Below are positions 1-11,708 of a stretch of 64,000 nt of DNA, piece by piece. How positions within the stretch are numbered: position 1 is the stretch's first letter; every line of letters begins with the position of its first letter. The notes below the pieces were generated by a model. It had not been told where the DNA came from and did no database searches. It saw nothing but the letters and a program-made list of their open reading frames with translations. Source of the DNA: Phyto melanocephala. Taxonomy: Eukaryota > Arthropoda > Insecta > Diptera > Rhinophoridae. A program made the position numbers and the translations under genes. The stretch lies in assembly GCA_941918925.1 (NCBI GenBank), contig OW799233.1:131904333-131968332 (forward strand). Reading direction: 5' to 3'.

Positions 1-557
1 TTTTCTGAAACTCTGCACACATATTAAGCTGTCATGACTATTATGTAATTTCGTGATTAGAAAAGTGGGCAGGGCCACGCCCATAAAAAAAAGGTTATAA
101 TTTTGAGGTACTTTCACTGGACCGATTTTTCAGAAACTTTGCACACATATTCAGCTGTCATGAGTTTATAATTTCGTGATTAAAAAAGTGGGCAGGACCA
201 TGCCCATAAAAAAGTTATAATTTTGAGATGCTTGCACCGGACCGATTTTTCTGAAACTTTGCACACATATTGAGCTGTCATGATTTTATAATTTCGTGAT
301 TAGAAAAGTGGGCAGTACCACGCCCCTAAAAAAAGTTATAATTTTCAGCTCCTTAAACTTTACCAATTTTTCTGAAACTTTGCATACACATATTGAGCTA
401 TTATGACTATATAATTTTGTGATTAGAAAAGTGGGCAGTGCCACGCCCATAAAAAAAAAGTTATAATTTTTAGCTTTTTGCACTTGATATTTAATTTAAA
501 TTTAGAATGCAATTTTATTCATTAAGGGGCGTAGTAGCGCGCGCCGGGCTTTTCTAG
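1..557 (+). mobile_element. Non-autonomous Helitron-like element, 3' part
   Basis: The element ends in CTAG (554-557) followed by T, just after a GC-rich palindromic stretch (GCGCGCGCC, about 537-546), as expected for a Helitron 3' end with A|T insertion. The body is a tandem array: the motif GTGGGCA recurs at about 67, 189, 309 and 431, a period of about 121 bp. Each unit contains 'CCACGCCCATAAAAAA', 'GTTATAATTTT' and 'CTGAAACTTTGCACACATAT'. The same unit occurs in the opposite strand at 50052-50746 and 59487-60095, where both ends are visible. The 5' end lies outside the window. No RepHel coding is seen, so it would depend on an autonomous relative. Confidence 0.75.
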
Positions 558-2229
558 TATATTTATAAAAGATCTAATGAACACATTCTATAGGAAAAAA
601 CGTAAAGGTCACATGGTTCTCTACGCATAAGAAAGTGCATAAAATGGGAACTTTTATTCCCTTACTAATAAAAGTTTAGAGGTAAACTTTTAACACATGC
701 TACCGAAAGTTAAAAATTGGAACTCGAAAGTTTTACAAAAACCTAAAACATATTGTCACGATAATTATAATTCAATAATTTTTCACTTATTATCTATGAT
801 TTTCTATAAAGAAAAATAATTTTTTCTAAAATTTTTTATGAACAAGAATTAATTTGATTTTCATTATCAAAGAAAAATTTTCCACAAATTCAAATCTTTT
901 AAAATTTAAAAAAAAAATATTTTTTTTTTAATTTTCCCACTGTGCAATATTACAAAAAAAACTAAACCGCAACCTGATCAGAAAATAGCAAGTTAACGCA
1001 AAAATTAGAACTGTCGAATTATTTCGTTTGGCTTCTTTAATTTTTTTTTTTTTTTTTTTGTTGAAAAACAAATTCGAAATACAAGTTTCTGCAAGTGGAA
1101 AATAATTTCTGAATTTTTATTTTGTAAACTAGAAATTGCAATAAAATTAAAATATTTAGTAAAAAAAAAAAATACACAAAAAACAAATAGTTTTTTGTTA
1201 CAAATTCGTCACAGTTTCACTTAAGAGATTAAAGTTGATAAGAAACGGAGGCATGCACACACACATGCATAAAAATACAGCTTGATTGCAAAAGAAGTTT
1301 TTGTTTTCATCATGGTGTAAATGGTGTTTTTTACTATCGTCTATTTTGGTCACAAAAATTGCAGCTATTAAATATTAATCATGCCTTTAACTTAAAAATC
1401 GTTAAAAAAAATTTCAATTATCTTTCTCTTCTTCCTCTTAATACGAAAAAATACTTTTGCTTAAAGCAACACAGATACTCGTTTAAGTTCTTACAAACGT
1501 ACATACAAACATCCAAATTTTCTAACTGTTTAGAACATTTTAATGTAACTATTTAATGTTGTGCTTAAGTCTTGCTAAGTTAATTTGGCCAACGGTAGCA
1601 TTTTATGGCTAATTCATTTAATGCCCATTTGGTCAAAACGCCGTAACCTCAACAACACCTTCGTTAGTACCATGACCACCTTCACCTCCCTTTCGCTTAT
1701 AAGAAAATTTTATCTCTAAAAAAACGTGAAATGGTGATAAAAAAACAAAAGAGTTGAAAGAATAAAAAGCCAGTAGTGAATTAGAAAAATTCACCAAGAT
1801 AATGAGACTTTTTTAACGCATAATGAATGAATGAATGGATAATCTGTTTGAAAGTTAAATAGATGTTAGACTTATCCTGCTTTTTTTTTTAATTAATAAA
1901 GATTTTGTTAAGGTGACCAGTTGAATTTTTTATACAACATAGAAACTACGACACTAAGACTAATCATGTAATCATAATATGTGCTAACCATTTTTTTAAG
2001 AAATAATAAATATGAAAATTTTAAATAAAGCTTGTAACATTTTAAAACTTTTTCATAAATTTTGTAGTTTAAAGTTGTACTGATTATTTCGCATAAGTAC
2101 CAGAGAAATGCATATAGATAGACCAGCTTAAAACCAACAACCAATAATACAAAAATTAAAAATAAATAAATAAAAGTAAGAAAACATAATTTTCTATGTT
2201 ATATTGTATATTATTATATATTATATATA
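558..2229. other. Non-coding AT-rich stretch, nothing recognised
   Basis: Very AT-rich sequence with homopolymer runs (A/T tract at about 902-937, T run at about 1040-1060). Two short ORFs (1359-1556 plus, 1908-2144 minus) have low-complexity translations without a recognisable domain. No TIR pair or RNA gene was seen. Confidence 0.6.
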
Positions 2230-2349
2230 CAGGGTGGGCCATCTTGGAGTGACTGATTTAAAAAGCTTATAATTTTTGTATTTTAAAATTTTTTTATTTA
2301 ATTTTTTTTTTGCAAATTAAAGTATAAATTATAAATTTTTTTTCTAAGC

Positions 2350-3790
2350 TTTAGTTCCTGAATATTTTGTGGTTTGTTGACGTAAACTTGTTCCTTCAAG
2401 AAACCCTACAAAAACAAACGGGAGCCGTCAAATCTGGAGAACAAGATAACCACGCAAAATCTGAATTTTTTTTCTATTTTGTATTTGGTCTTCGAAAAGT
2501 TCTCGCAGAATTGCCATTGTGGCTTTTGCGGTATGAGCTGTAGCTCCATCTTGCTGGAACCATATCTAACGATTATTGAGAACTATCGGACATAAAAAAT
2601 GTTCCAACATGGTCCGGTATACCACCCCAGAGACAGTTTCTGGCTCATTAAGAAATATTCAAAGAAATATAGACCAATTACCTTATCAGTCATGATTCCA
2701 CACCAAACAGTACATCTGACAAGTTGTAATTGTCGCTGATGCAATGCTTTCGGATTCTCTGTACCCCGAATTCGGCAGTTCTGCTTATTAACGTATCCAT
2801 TTAAATGAAAATATGCTTCATCGCTCATAATCAGATCATTAAAAAAATTTACATTTTCTGTCGCTAGCAAAACCAATCTATTGGCATATTGTAGCTGTTG
2901 TGGTGTATCCCTCGACAATAGTTCTTGGGCCAATTGAATTTTATGTGGAAACATCTTCAGATCAACTTTTAGAATACGTCGTAGCGATGTTCTGGAGATA
3001 TTCAATTGAGTACACGCAAAGAAAAAATATGGTTGTGGTAACCATAATCGAAGAGCAACATACTATGATTGAATTGTATGATTATCGTTAAAACATATAA
3101 TGGTTACCAGTTATCATTATTATGTTTAATTAAAGTATCATTCAATAATCATATATATGACTCCAATTGAAGTCGACAATCGTTGCTCTTTTACGCAAAT
3201 TATTGTCTTTTGCTGTAACAAACACATATTGATTGTACTTGCCAATTTAATTACAATTTTTATACCAATATTTTTTTACATTTTCTCGTTTATTTGTAAA
3301 ATTTCTTTAATTTTTTCAAAATTCTTGTGAATTTTTTTGACATGTCAAACTTTTAAAATAATAAAAATTTATTCAGCAAGAAGAAGAACAGTTGAAATCA
3401 AATTATTATTAAGAAAAAATCACAGCTTGATTAATTGTTGTCTCATACTATTTTTAAATGATAATCATTTTGAAATTTTTACGAAAAGTAATCATTAAAT
3501 GATACAATTCAAACAAATTCTTGATTATCGTGACAAAATGTATGATGAACCAAACGATGATGAATGAACGACAACCAAATATTGTTATATTAACTATAAT
3601 ATGACTGTCGTGATCATGTCGTAACCATTGTTTTTCTTTGCGTGTAGCTCGTCGACCAGTAGACATAGTTGGATCCGTGTGAACACTTTCTCGTACAGCT
3701 TCTATAGCTTGTTCAGTGCGAACAGAACGAACAACATTTCTTCGCAGTTCATTACCAACTGAACCTTAATTCTCAAAACGAGTCATTAAC
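2350..3790 (-). pseudogene. Mariner-type transposase, split and frameshifted
   Basis: Would be the DDE/D transposase that cuts and pastes the surrounding element. The 5' part (about 3790-3646) encodes VRTEQAIEAVRES and ends at TGRRA. It resumes after the MITE at 3012 with LNISRTSLRRIL, the helix-turn-helix/linker region. The first catalytic aspartate lies in SDEAYFHLNG (D codon near 2821), followed by VNKQNCRIRGTENP and VRCTVWCGIM. A frameshift and a stop follow. The second aspartate is seen in WFQQDGATAHTA (near 2549) and the third in SPDLTAP (near 2433). Stops, frame changes and the insertion make it non-functional. Family assignment is firm; the exact mariner subfamily is not resolved. Confidence 0.88.
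3013..3644. mobile_element. TA-flanked MITE (CACGCAAAGAAAAA termini)
   Basis: Inverted termini CACGCAAAGAAAAA extend to about 22 bp (…ATGGTT). TA dinucleotides flank both ends (3011-3012 and 3645-3646). The element interrupts the mariner transposase precisely between codons for GRRA and LNIS, so it inserted later. It holds no long ORF; the interior is rich in ATAATCAT-type palindromes. A diverged relative lies at 28499-29625 in the same orientation class, sharing GGTTACGACATGATCACGAC. Confidence 0.85.
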
Positions 3791-4024
3791 TTCTTATCAT
3801 GTTTCCGCTCGGAGCCTTTGCAGTATTAAAATGCTGATTGTATTTTCTTTGCGTTGTAAAAATTTATCGTCCGGAAACATAAATACACGTTCTTCCACTG
3901 AGTAATACATTATAAAATTTTATAAAATTCTGTATTATCTGCAAAAAAAAAATAATAATAAAAATTTAAAATACAAAATGTATAAGCATTTCAAATCAGT
4001 CGCTCAAAGCTGGCCCACCCTGTA

Positions 4025-5123
4025 GATGGTAGAATTTTCTACTTGCTTTAAATAGTCACCGACTTTAAAACAGTTAAATTTAGAGACATGAAATTGCATT
4101 TTTTTGGAACATACACAGAAAAAATTTATTTTCTGATTTAATAAAGATATTAATAGAACCAATTAAAAAATTTGTTTCAGAAAAAAAAATTTACAACAAT
4201 TTTATATTTCAATCTGTAAAAATTGGTTTAAAATATTTCTGTTTTGCAAACAAATTATTTACAAAAACAAATAAAACGCTTATTTAAAATATTACCGATT
4301 TTCAAAAAATTATTAACAGAATCAAACAAAAAGTTCATTGAAAAAAATGTTCAAACATTTTTTTTAGATATTAGCTTAAGGATATATAAAAAATATTTAT
4401 TTAATTCAGAAAAAAATTTCAGAGAACAAATCAATGACAAACTATTTAAAAATCAATTTAAATCTCAAAGAAACAGTTAATTAAACAGATTTATTTAATT
4501 AATAAAAATGGGACTTATGGCACGCCAGATGAAGTCAAACCAAACCAAAATTTTTAAGTCTATAATATCTTTAACTAAATAAGAAAAAAATTAATAAACA
4601 ATTAATACACCATAACAGACAATGAAAACGCACACTAACTGCTAATAAAAAACCTTAAATTGTTGTTGTAGCACATTAACCATGCAAAATACGTAACAAA
4701 AAAATATGGGTCGAAAACCAAAAACCAAACAATAGAAAAAAATCATAAACAAATTTTTAACTCAATTTACTTAAAAACTATAAAATATATCCCAACACTG
4801 TTAGTAAGCACGTATTTTCTTTCCCTTCGGTAGGAAATTTCTACGATTATTCAAATCGGTTAAGATTTACAAAACTTACTAGACCTGAAAGATTTTTTTT
4901 TACCCTAGATTGACAAATTCTTAAAATCTGTCTAAAAATAAAATATTTTTATAGAATTGGTAAAGTTAAAGGTAAAAAGTACCAAACTATTCTACTCTGT
5001 TATGAATGTGTTACAAGTTTTACTAAATTGCAAAATTTCTTATGTGTGGTGAAACCCCCCCTACAAATTTTATCTGCGTTGGTAATTAGGAAATGTATAT
5101 ATTTCCCAGTTTTTGATACCTAT
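4025..5123. other. Non-coding AT-rich stretch
   Basis: No gene or complete element recognised. A CACAGAAAAAATTTATTTTC motif at about 4116 resembles the terminal motif of the 6663-7632 element, but no matching right end was found. A 78-codon ORF at 4244-4480 (Lys/Asn/Phe-rich) looks like a by-product of AT richness. Confidence 0.55.
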
Positions 5124-5138
5124 TTTGACCCTTAAAAG

Positions 5139-5354
5139 GTAGGGTGGTAGGTAGGTAGGTTACCCTCACACCCTCACCCGGTGACCATTACGGTCCATTT
5201 TGACGCCCTAATATAGAAATAAAGAGAAGACTAGAAATAGTTGGAATAGACGAGAAAGAGAAGCAGACCAGTCCTGAGTCTCTGGCGGGAATCGAACCTG
5301 CAACCCCCCAAACTAGCAGACCAGCACACCACTGACTAGTCCACCGGGGCACCC
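5139..5354 (-). mobile_element. tRNA-derived SINE with (CCTA)n tail
   Basis: Read on the minus strand, the head contains an A-box-like TGGACTAGTCAG and a perfect B box GGTTCGATTCC (5288-5298), the internal RNA polymerase III promoter of tRNA-derived SINEs. A pyrimidine-rich region (CTGCTTCTCTTTCTCGTC) follows, then the 3' end, a CCTACCTACCTACC tract at about 5141-5160. Imperfect target duplications TTTGACCC(C)TTAAAAG lie at 5124-5138 and 5355-5370. Related copies are at 35640-35838 and 48723-48904. It has no coding capacity and would rely on a LINE for mobility. Confidence 0.85.
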
Positions 5355-5430
5355 TTTGACCCCCTAAAAGTTTCTATAAATAACACTGGTCTGTAAACAC
5401 ATTTGTTCCTGATCATAAATATGTGGAATA

Positions 5431-5840
5431 TCCCAGCAAAATCTAGGTAATGACTTGCTTGTTCTTACTAAGCAATATACTTTTCAATGACTATTACATA
5501 TCGTCTGTCTTACTAAGAAGTATTCTAGTAATGACTTGATTTATAATGTGATATTTAAGAACTTATATTCAGACATTTTCTTAGATACACACACAATACA
5601 ATTTCTGAATGCGAAATTTGCTAGAAGCCATTGAAATATACAACTTTTTATAATTCTCATTTAGTTAAATCCGCTCAGGGAGTAAGTTATAATGATTTTG
5701 ATAACAGCCGCAAAGCAGTAATTGGCTCCAATGCCATCACCGTGTTAAAATAATGGGTTTAGATGGCAAATTGTAAGTAGCGAAGACATGTTTTTTAGTA
5801 CATTCAACTCATTAATTTGTAATGTGTTATTTTGCTGGGA
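5431..5840. mobile_element. TA-flanked MITE (TCCCAGCAAAAT termini)
   Basis: The left terminus TCCCAGCAAAAT and right terminus ATTTTGCTGGGA are inverted repeats, with TA on both sides (5429-5430 and 5841-5842). Length about 410 bp, non-coding. A second element with CCCAGCAAAAAT termini is at 28911-29333. The termini and TA duplication fit a Tc1/mariner-mobilised MITE. Confidence 0.8.
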
Positions 5841-5894
5841 TAGTAATCTCAACTCATTAAATTCAAATCCGCTTTTAGTTTGCGGATATTTCTA

Positions 5895-6539
5895 GGCGCA
5901 CAATTGGTCATCAAAAATAAAACATATTGGTGTATATGAGGTTGCATACAATTGTGGCGTCAGTCAAAATTCTCTATACGCGGCGAACTCTGCAATAGAT
6001 TTATTTCTATTTCTTACGCCGGCAAACGACAAACAAATTCGTACAAGGTGACCATTTTTTATTACATTTATTTGGTTTTACTTTTTAAAAAAATAAGTTA
6101 GTTTTTACTTTAATAATTGTTTTATGTTTTATTTTGAACATATATATGAAATAGTTGAATACAAAAAATTGTTTTAATTTGTATTCTTGCAAATGTTTTT
6201 GTGTATTAAGTGATTTTTTTTTTCTAATAGTCACACTATTCGCTGTTATACAAAAACATTTTTATTATTGCAGCACGTACCACGACATTTTTTGCCAACG
6301 TTTACTTATACGTAAAAAGGTTTTTACTATGACAGAAATTATATTTATTATTTCGGTGAGCTTCACAAAAATTTAAATTTTTCGATTATTTTTGTTCTTT
6401 CTTTGCACAAACAGTCAACAATTTTATCAACTATCAAAAAAATTTACTTTTTCGTCGTTATTGTGCTTCACACGACAAATTTACACAGCAAATTTTTACC
6501 GACGAATTCGTCGTTCGTCCCAATTGTACGAATAGCATA
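5895..6539 (+). mobile_element. TIR element, ACGACGAAT family, copy 1
   Basis: The left end begins GGCGCACAATTGG. The right end, reverse-complemented, is TATGCTATTCGTACAATTGG followed by GACGAACGACGAATTCGTC. The interior shares long blocks with 26532-27238 in inverse orientation, including ATACGCGGCGAACTCTGCA, TATTTCTATTTCTTACGCCG and ACAAGGTGACCATTTTTTAT. The right subterminal region carries repeated TCGTCGT and ACGAC motifs. No transposase is present. The left terminus is more diverged than the right. Confidence 0.7.
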
Positions 6540-6662
6540 TCACGTACAGAGTTTTTTTATGGGAACGGCTAATATTTTCCCCCAAACAAGGGGACCTTTC
6601 TAACTTATTTCAATATACATAACTCTTAAACGGCTTGTTCGATTTGAATAATTGAAACACCA

Positions 6663-7632
6663 CACAGAAAAAAATAAATATGAACTTCAATTACGAAATT
6701 AATATTAATAATTAAAAAATTGTTTAATTTTGCTCCAATCATCAAAATGATAATATTAATTAAATGAAAATTAATAGTTTTAATTGAACAAATGTTGAGA
6801 ATAATATCAATAAAAACAGTATTAAAAAATTAATTAAAATTTCCATTTTTTACCAATATGATTTTAATTAATTTAATCATGTCTATAATTGAAATTTGGT
6901 AATTATATAATAAAATTATTTATTATATCAATAACAAAAATTATTAAACCTGTTTAGAAAAAAAAAATAAAAAAAAAAATATTTTTTTTTTGATATTTAT
7001 ATATTCTTAATATTCATATATGGTACATATGAATATATGTTTTTAATTACATTTCGTTATTTATATAAAAATAATAAGAAGTAGGGTTCCATAAGTAGAC
7101 ATTCTATACCATATCGAAAGCCAGAGATCCAAAAATAATTGCTAGCATCAACTACCTAGATATAAAGGAATATTAACCGGTAAAAAGGCTTGATAAGGCA
7201 GAGTGAAGAAATTCAACAAACTTACCTATTAAAATGAGAATTCTGAGGAATATAATGGGATACAATAATTATTGGATTTGGGCACATCTACAATGAAACT
7301 GAAACCATTTATTATACTTAAAACTGAACATATTTTTATATATTTTCACTTACCAGAACTTTTTCCTGCATATTATCTACTATTTTTTATTATTCTGCTC
7401 ATTGAATAATAATTATATTAAATTAATTCTAAGAAATTCAATTTTCAAAAAATTTCATTTTAAAAAACATTTTTTATTTATTTTATTCAACTGACAGAAA
7501 TCTCTTTGTTTTTTGAAAGTATTTAATATCAATTAAAAAAATTAATTGAGTTAATAAAAAATATAATTAGAATTTTAAAACAAATCAAAAAATCAAATAA
7601 TTAAACAAATTTAAGCGATATTTTTTTCTGTG
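6663..7632. mobile_element. Probable AT-rich MITE (CACAGAAAAAAATA termini)
   Basis: Inverted termini CACAGAAAAAAATA lie at 6663-6676 and 7619-7632. The interior, about 970 bp, is extremely AT-rich with many AATTAATT-type palindromes. Both flanks carry CA rather than TA, so the target duplication is uncertain. A segment at about 7080-7300 is less AT-rich, but its translation is not recognised. Confidence 0.5.
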
Positions 7633-9780
7633 CAGAAGATGCGAGATAAAATTACCTTTAAGTCAACCGTAGATATTTTTCCATTTTTAACTGTTTCAGA
7701 GATATTTATTAATTGGTGGTAAAAAAGAATTATTTTTAATGAAAAATAAATTTTTAAAATATAAAAAAAAAATTTTTTTTTTTGCGTTTTCAAAAAACTC
7801 GTAAAAAACTTAAAACGGCAAATATTTTATGTTTTCCTAATTCGTAAAGCTATGTATACTGGGAATAAAATAAGCCATAAATGGTGAAAATCGATGCACA
7901 AATGTTGATTTTACTCACAATAAAGAGCAGGTACCTACTTTGACAAACATGTACCATACCTTCAAAATTATTGTGTTTTTGGAATAAAAAATTTGTTTGT
8001 CCTTTTGTCGATAAAACAAATAATGTGGCAACATTTCTCCACCAAATTTAAAGTGGCATTTGAGGTATTTTTGTTGTTGTTGTTCTTCAGCTTCCATTAT
8101 ATCAGGATTTGTTTTCAGCCACTTCATGTTTTCATATTATTTTGTTGTTGTTGTTGTTTTTCAGCTTTGCTAACATCATGTAAGAAATTCAATTAAAGCT
8201 GGTAATAGATACTGACGGATTTGTTGAAGCCACCGCCAGCACCACTCTACCATCATCTTAAGCAAAGGTCTTCTAAACGATGAATGCTAATGCTGCTACC
8301 TGTAGTTCTACTCGTAGTTGTTGCTTTAGTATACAATGACCATAAAGAACAGGCCACAAGTGGTGCTGTAATGTACTAAGGCCGACCGTCAAGTTTCCTT
8401 ACGCGGTCATGGTGCGTTTTTATATTTTGTTTAGTTTTGTTTTATTTGTTGTTGCTGGAGTCATCTTAAGCTGGGAGAATGCATACTTACATACACCCGT
8501 GTGTGGAATTTGTTTGTTGTTGTTATCCGTATTTTATTTATTTTTAGTTTTGTTGCAAGTTTATTATTTTATTCCACATCATTGCAAATACAGGTTAAGG
8601 ATGTTTATTTGTAAACTGTTGTAACTATTATTGCCAATACCACTTTAAGTACTTACTAACCCCCCCCACACACACATCACACATGAACTATCAACCAACA
8701 ACATCTTTAATTTTATCTCTTAAGCCTGATGATGTGGCACTGGTCAAACTATTCTCGGCCTGTATCATGACCATGGCTATCGTCATCAACATCATCTTCC
8801 TCTTTTACGATTTGTTTGTTTTATTTTCTTCAGCTTTTGTTTGTGATGAATTTCATTTGAACTTTTAATGCGCATTTGCTGTTTTTCGGATTTTTTTTTA
8901 AATATTGTTGTTGTTGCTGTTTTTGCTGTAGTTGCTAAACATTTTTCCAAACAATTTTTAACAAGTATAATTTGATAAATTTTCCATGTGGAATTTGAAA
9001 AATGTTTTCTTTACTTTTATTTGTTTAATACATGTTTAACAGCCGTAGTATTTTCTTCTTATTCTTTTTTTTTTATTTTCTCTCATTTGTAGTTTTTAAT
9101 AGTTAAAATAAATAATGTTCTTTTTTTGACATACAACAAACGGCATTGCGACCTGTAATGACATGACATTGCAGGCAACTATTTACTGGAAGGGGATTAA
9201 GGCGGGCCTTATCAAAGAACAAGGAATTCTTTAAAACATTTTTTAAACTTTAAAAGAATTTATTAGTAACGATAGATAAACACTAATGACACTTTTTCAA
9301 TAAATGCGAAAACATAGGATATGCTTTTTGTAAATGAATGATTTGGTCAGAAATTGCTTTTGATAGACAAAGAGAGGGAGAAGGAGTCAAAATTTTGTAG
9401 TGATTTTTTTCGTAGAAAAACAAATTTTCTTTATGGGCTAGGATCAGTAACTGAGATCACGACACTACGGATTGCTTTACGATCATTGATAATGAGGAAG
9501 TGGTCTTAGAATCATCAATCTATCAAGCCTCCCTGATTTTTTTGATTTCTCTCTTAACAGTCATCGCCGTTTAAACAATATTCAAACTATATTTTGTACC
9601 CAATTTACGAAAAAATAAGTTTTTTAATAAATTAATTAAAAATAACTAATAAATAATAATTGCAAGCTATACTATGAACAATTTACCTGTTGAACTAGTA
9701 GGTAACGGTGCTTTTTGATTTATTTAACGTTGTACAAAGGATTTTTTGGATCCTTATGTAACTAAAAATTTATTTACAAC
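7633..9780. other. Non-coding, possibly single-copy stretch with TTG triplets
   Basis: No transposon ends were found. TTG/TTGTTG tracts occur near 8070-8085, 8140-8160 and 8905-8925. The part at 8200-8880 is less AT-rich than its surroundings. ORFs at 8409-8624 and 8683-8868 encode hydrophobic peptides of 71 and 61 residues without recognised motifs and with no sign of selection that I can judge. This is one of the few stretches that could hold unique host sequence. Confidence 0.45.
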
Positions 9781-11400
9781 TCTGATTTGACTTATTCTTA
9801 AACCGGCTGGAAACCCGGTTTTTAACTCTTTCAGCTGGCGGTTTTTGGCAAAGGTTAATTTTTCGAATGTCGAATACACCGGTATTTTTACTCACAGAAG
9901 CCGGTTTTTTTCATTTTTAGTTTTATGTTCATTTATCTTCGTAACCAAACGTACCATACTCAGCAAAAACTTTACTTACAAAATAAGTATAAAAGTAATG
10001 CAAAGTACTACCTACAATTTGACAACTTATTTTTGTTGGCGATGTCCCAAAACGAATCCATTACAACTTATTTGAATACGACATAAAATATAAGTACTTT
10101 TCTTTATGCTAAAATAACGCATAAAAATAATTAGTTACAAAAACGAAACAAAATAATTGGATTCAAAATTACAATTACAATTACTTTTAAAATTCTAAAT
10201 AATAGTAAATTGCTTTTTTACTCTTTAGAATCAAAAAAATATAAGTTGCTTTAAGAAGAAAAACAAAAACGAAAATGTATTTTTCGTAAATCAATTCAAT
10301 AATTGAAATATATTAATTGAATATTAACAGTGTATGTACGTACAAAAAAAATTAAACCGTCATTATTTTGTATTTTAAATTAATCAATTACAAAACACAT
10401 TAGGAATGAGTTATTTATTATTTAATAGATAATGAGTAATGCAAATATTAGACATTTGAACTACAAAGTAATGCATGTAATAAGCTATTACAGTTTAAAT
10501 TGTAAGTAAAGTCTTCGCTAGGTAGTATATTTGTTACTCAAAAATTTCCAAAAATCAGAAAATTTATTAATAATATTATTTAATCAGCTGTTCAGTTAAG
10601 TTTTTGGTCCAAATTATTGTACTTTGCAATACTTTTTGATCTCATTTGTAATGTAGCGACTTGTACTGCCTATAAAGTTAATGTTAATAAAAGGTAACTT
10701 TGACTACCGTGAGCAGTGAAGTGACTTTTTAATATTTTTAATTATTACAACCTCCTTGTACCAAATTCTTTTTTTTAATATGGCAGTACCAGAGGCAATA
10801 CCGATTACTTGTAACAAATTATTTTGTTCTAAAAAAATATAGTGACAACAATTTAAATTTATACATTTTATTTACAAAACGAAATACAATTTTTAATGTT
10901 TTATTTGCTGTTTTTTTTTTTTTTGTATTGCTAATATTAGAAAATTAAAACTTAAAATAAAAAAAATTAAAAAGGTCGAAGTAGAAAAAAAAACACAAAT
11001 CACAATAAAGTTGTCATATTTTGTTTCATGTAGAGAAACAATGGCATTTTTAAATTTATAACCTTATAAGTTAAAGGTAATTGAAGCCTAAACTTTACTT
11101 TTTATTAACTTTTAGGTAAAAAGTGTCTGTCCTTTAGCATCTTTATTTCTAATAACGGTATTTAATATTAATGCCATTGAATGTGTGTCAACTTAAAATG
11201 CAATTAAACCATAGAACAAACTAGTTTATACCTATATATGCTTTTCTGTCATGGGTATAAGAAAGAATTACATTTTATGTATACGACCGGTTAACCGGTT
11301 TTTTCTAAATTTTCAAAAAAGCAAACGGTTTTTTTTTAAATTCTAAATTTAAACTATTTGAAAATCGGGTTCTTAAAAATGTCGAATAATCAATGTCGCG
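9781..11400. mobile_element. Old relative of the CCGGTT-rich TIR element
   Basis: The left part shares AACCCGGTTTTT, TCTTTCAGCTGGCGGTTTTT and TTTTCGAATGTCGAATACA with the element at 47614-48676. The right part shares ACCGGTT.ACCGGTTTTTTCT and GTCGAATAATC. The block 11060-11275 (GTTAAAGGTAATTGAAGC, CAATTAAACCAT, GGTATAAGAAAG) also matches 47945-48150. The extreme ends have decayed and no target duplication is seen. The extra ~550 bp compared with the other copy includes sequence resembling the TTA-flanked MITE at 34315-34710, at about 10660-10830. Confidence 0.55.
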
Positions 11401-11708
11401 TGGGGATGCTAATATTAGACAACCGTCATACGAAAAACGATTTGCACTCAATAAACTCGCCATACTGCAAAGCCTTTATTTTGTGAATTTTTGAACATTA
11501 AATACTCAACGCTCACTTCAATACAATTCGCAGAATATATAATGAGTTCAATAAGCCGCAAAAAGAAGAAAACAGATAAAAATGTCAAAAAAATTGTTTG
11601 TGTTGTCGATCATTTAAAAACACCCGTTACGTACAGATGTTTTTATACCCACCACTAAAAAAATAATAATTTTAGACCACATAAAGTACATATTTTCTGA
11701 GTCCTGTA

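Larger units (their letters stand above)
2230..4022 (-). mobile_element. Tc1/mariner-superfamily transposon, degraded, with nested MITE
   Basis: Terminal inverted repeats start CAGGGTGGGCCA; the left end reads on as TCTTGGAGTGACTGATTT and the right end, reverse-complemented, as GCTTTGAGCGACTGATTT. The element is flanked by TA on both sides (2228-2229 and 4023-4024), the superfamily's target duplication. It encodes a decayed transposase on the minus strand. A second TA-flanked element (3013-3644) is inserted within the transposase gene. Without that insertion the element would be about 1.16 kb, typical of mariner-like elements. Confidence 0.9.

Noticed and set aside
4116..4500. A second CACAGAAAAAA-type MITE
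   Set aside because: Only the left motif is present; the right inverted terminus is missing.
8409..8868. Two hydrophobic ORFs (71 and 61 codons) in a less AT-rich stretch
   Set aside because: No signal-peptide logic, splice context or similarity that I can support; TTG-rich DNA gives Leu/Val/Phe-rich frames by chance.
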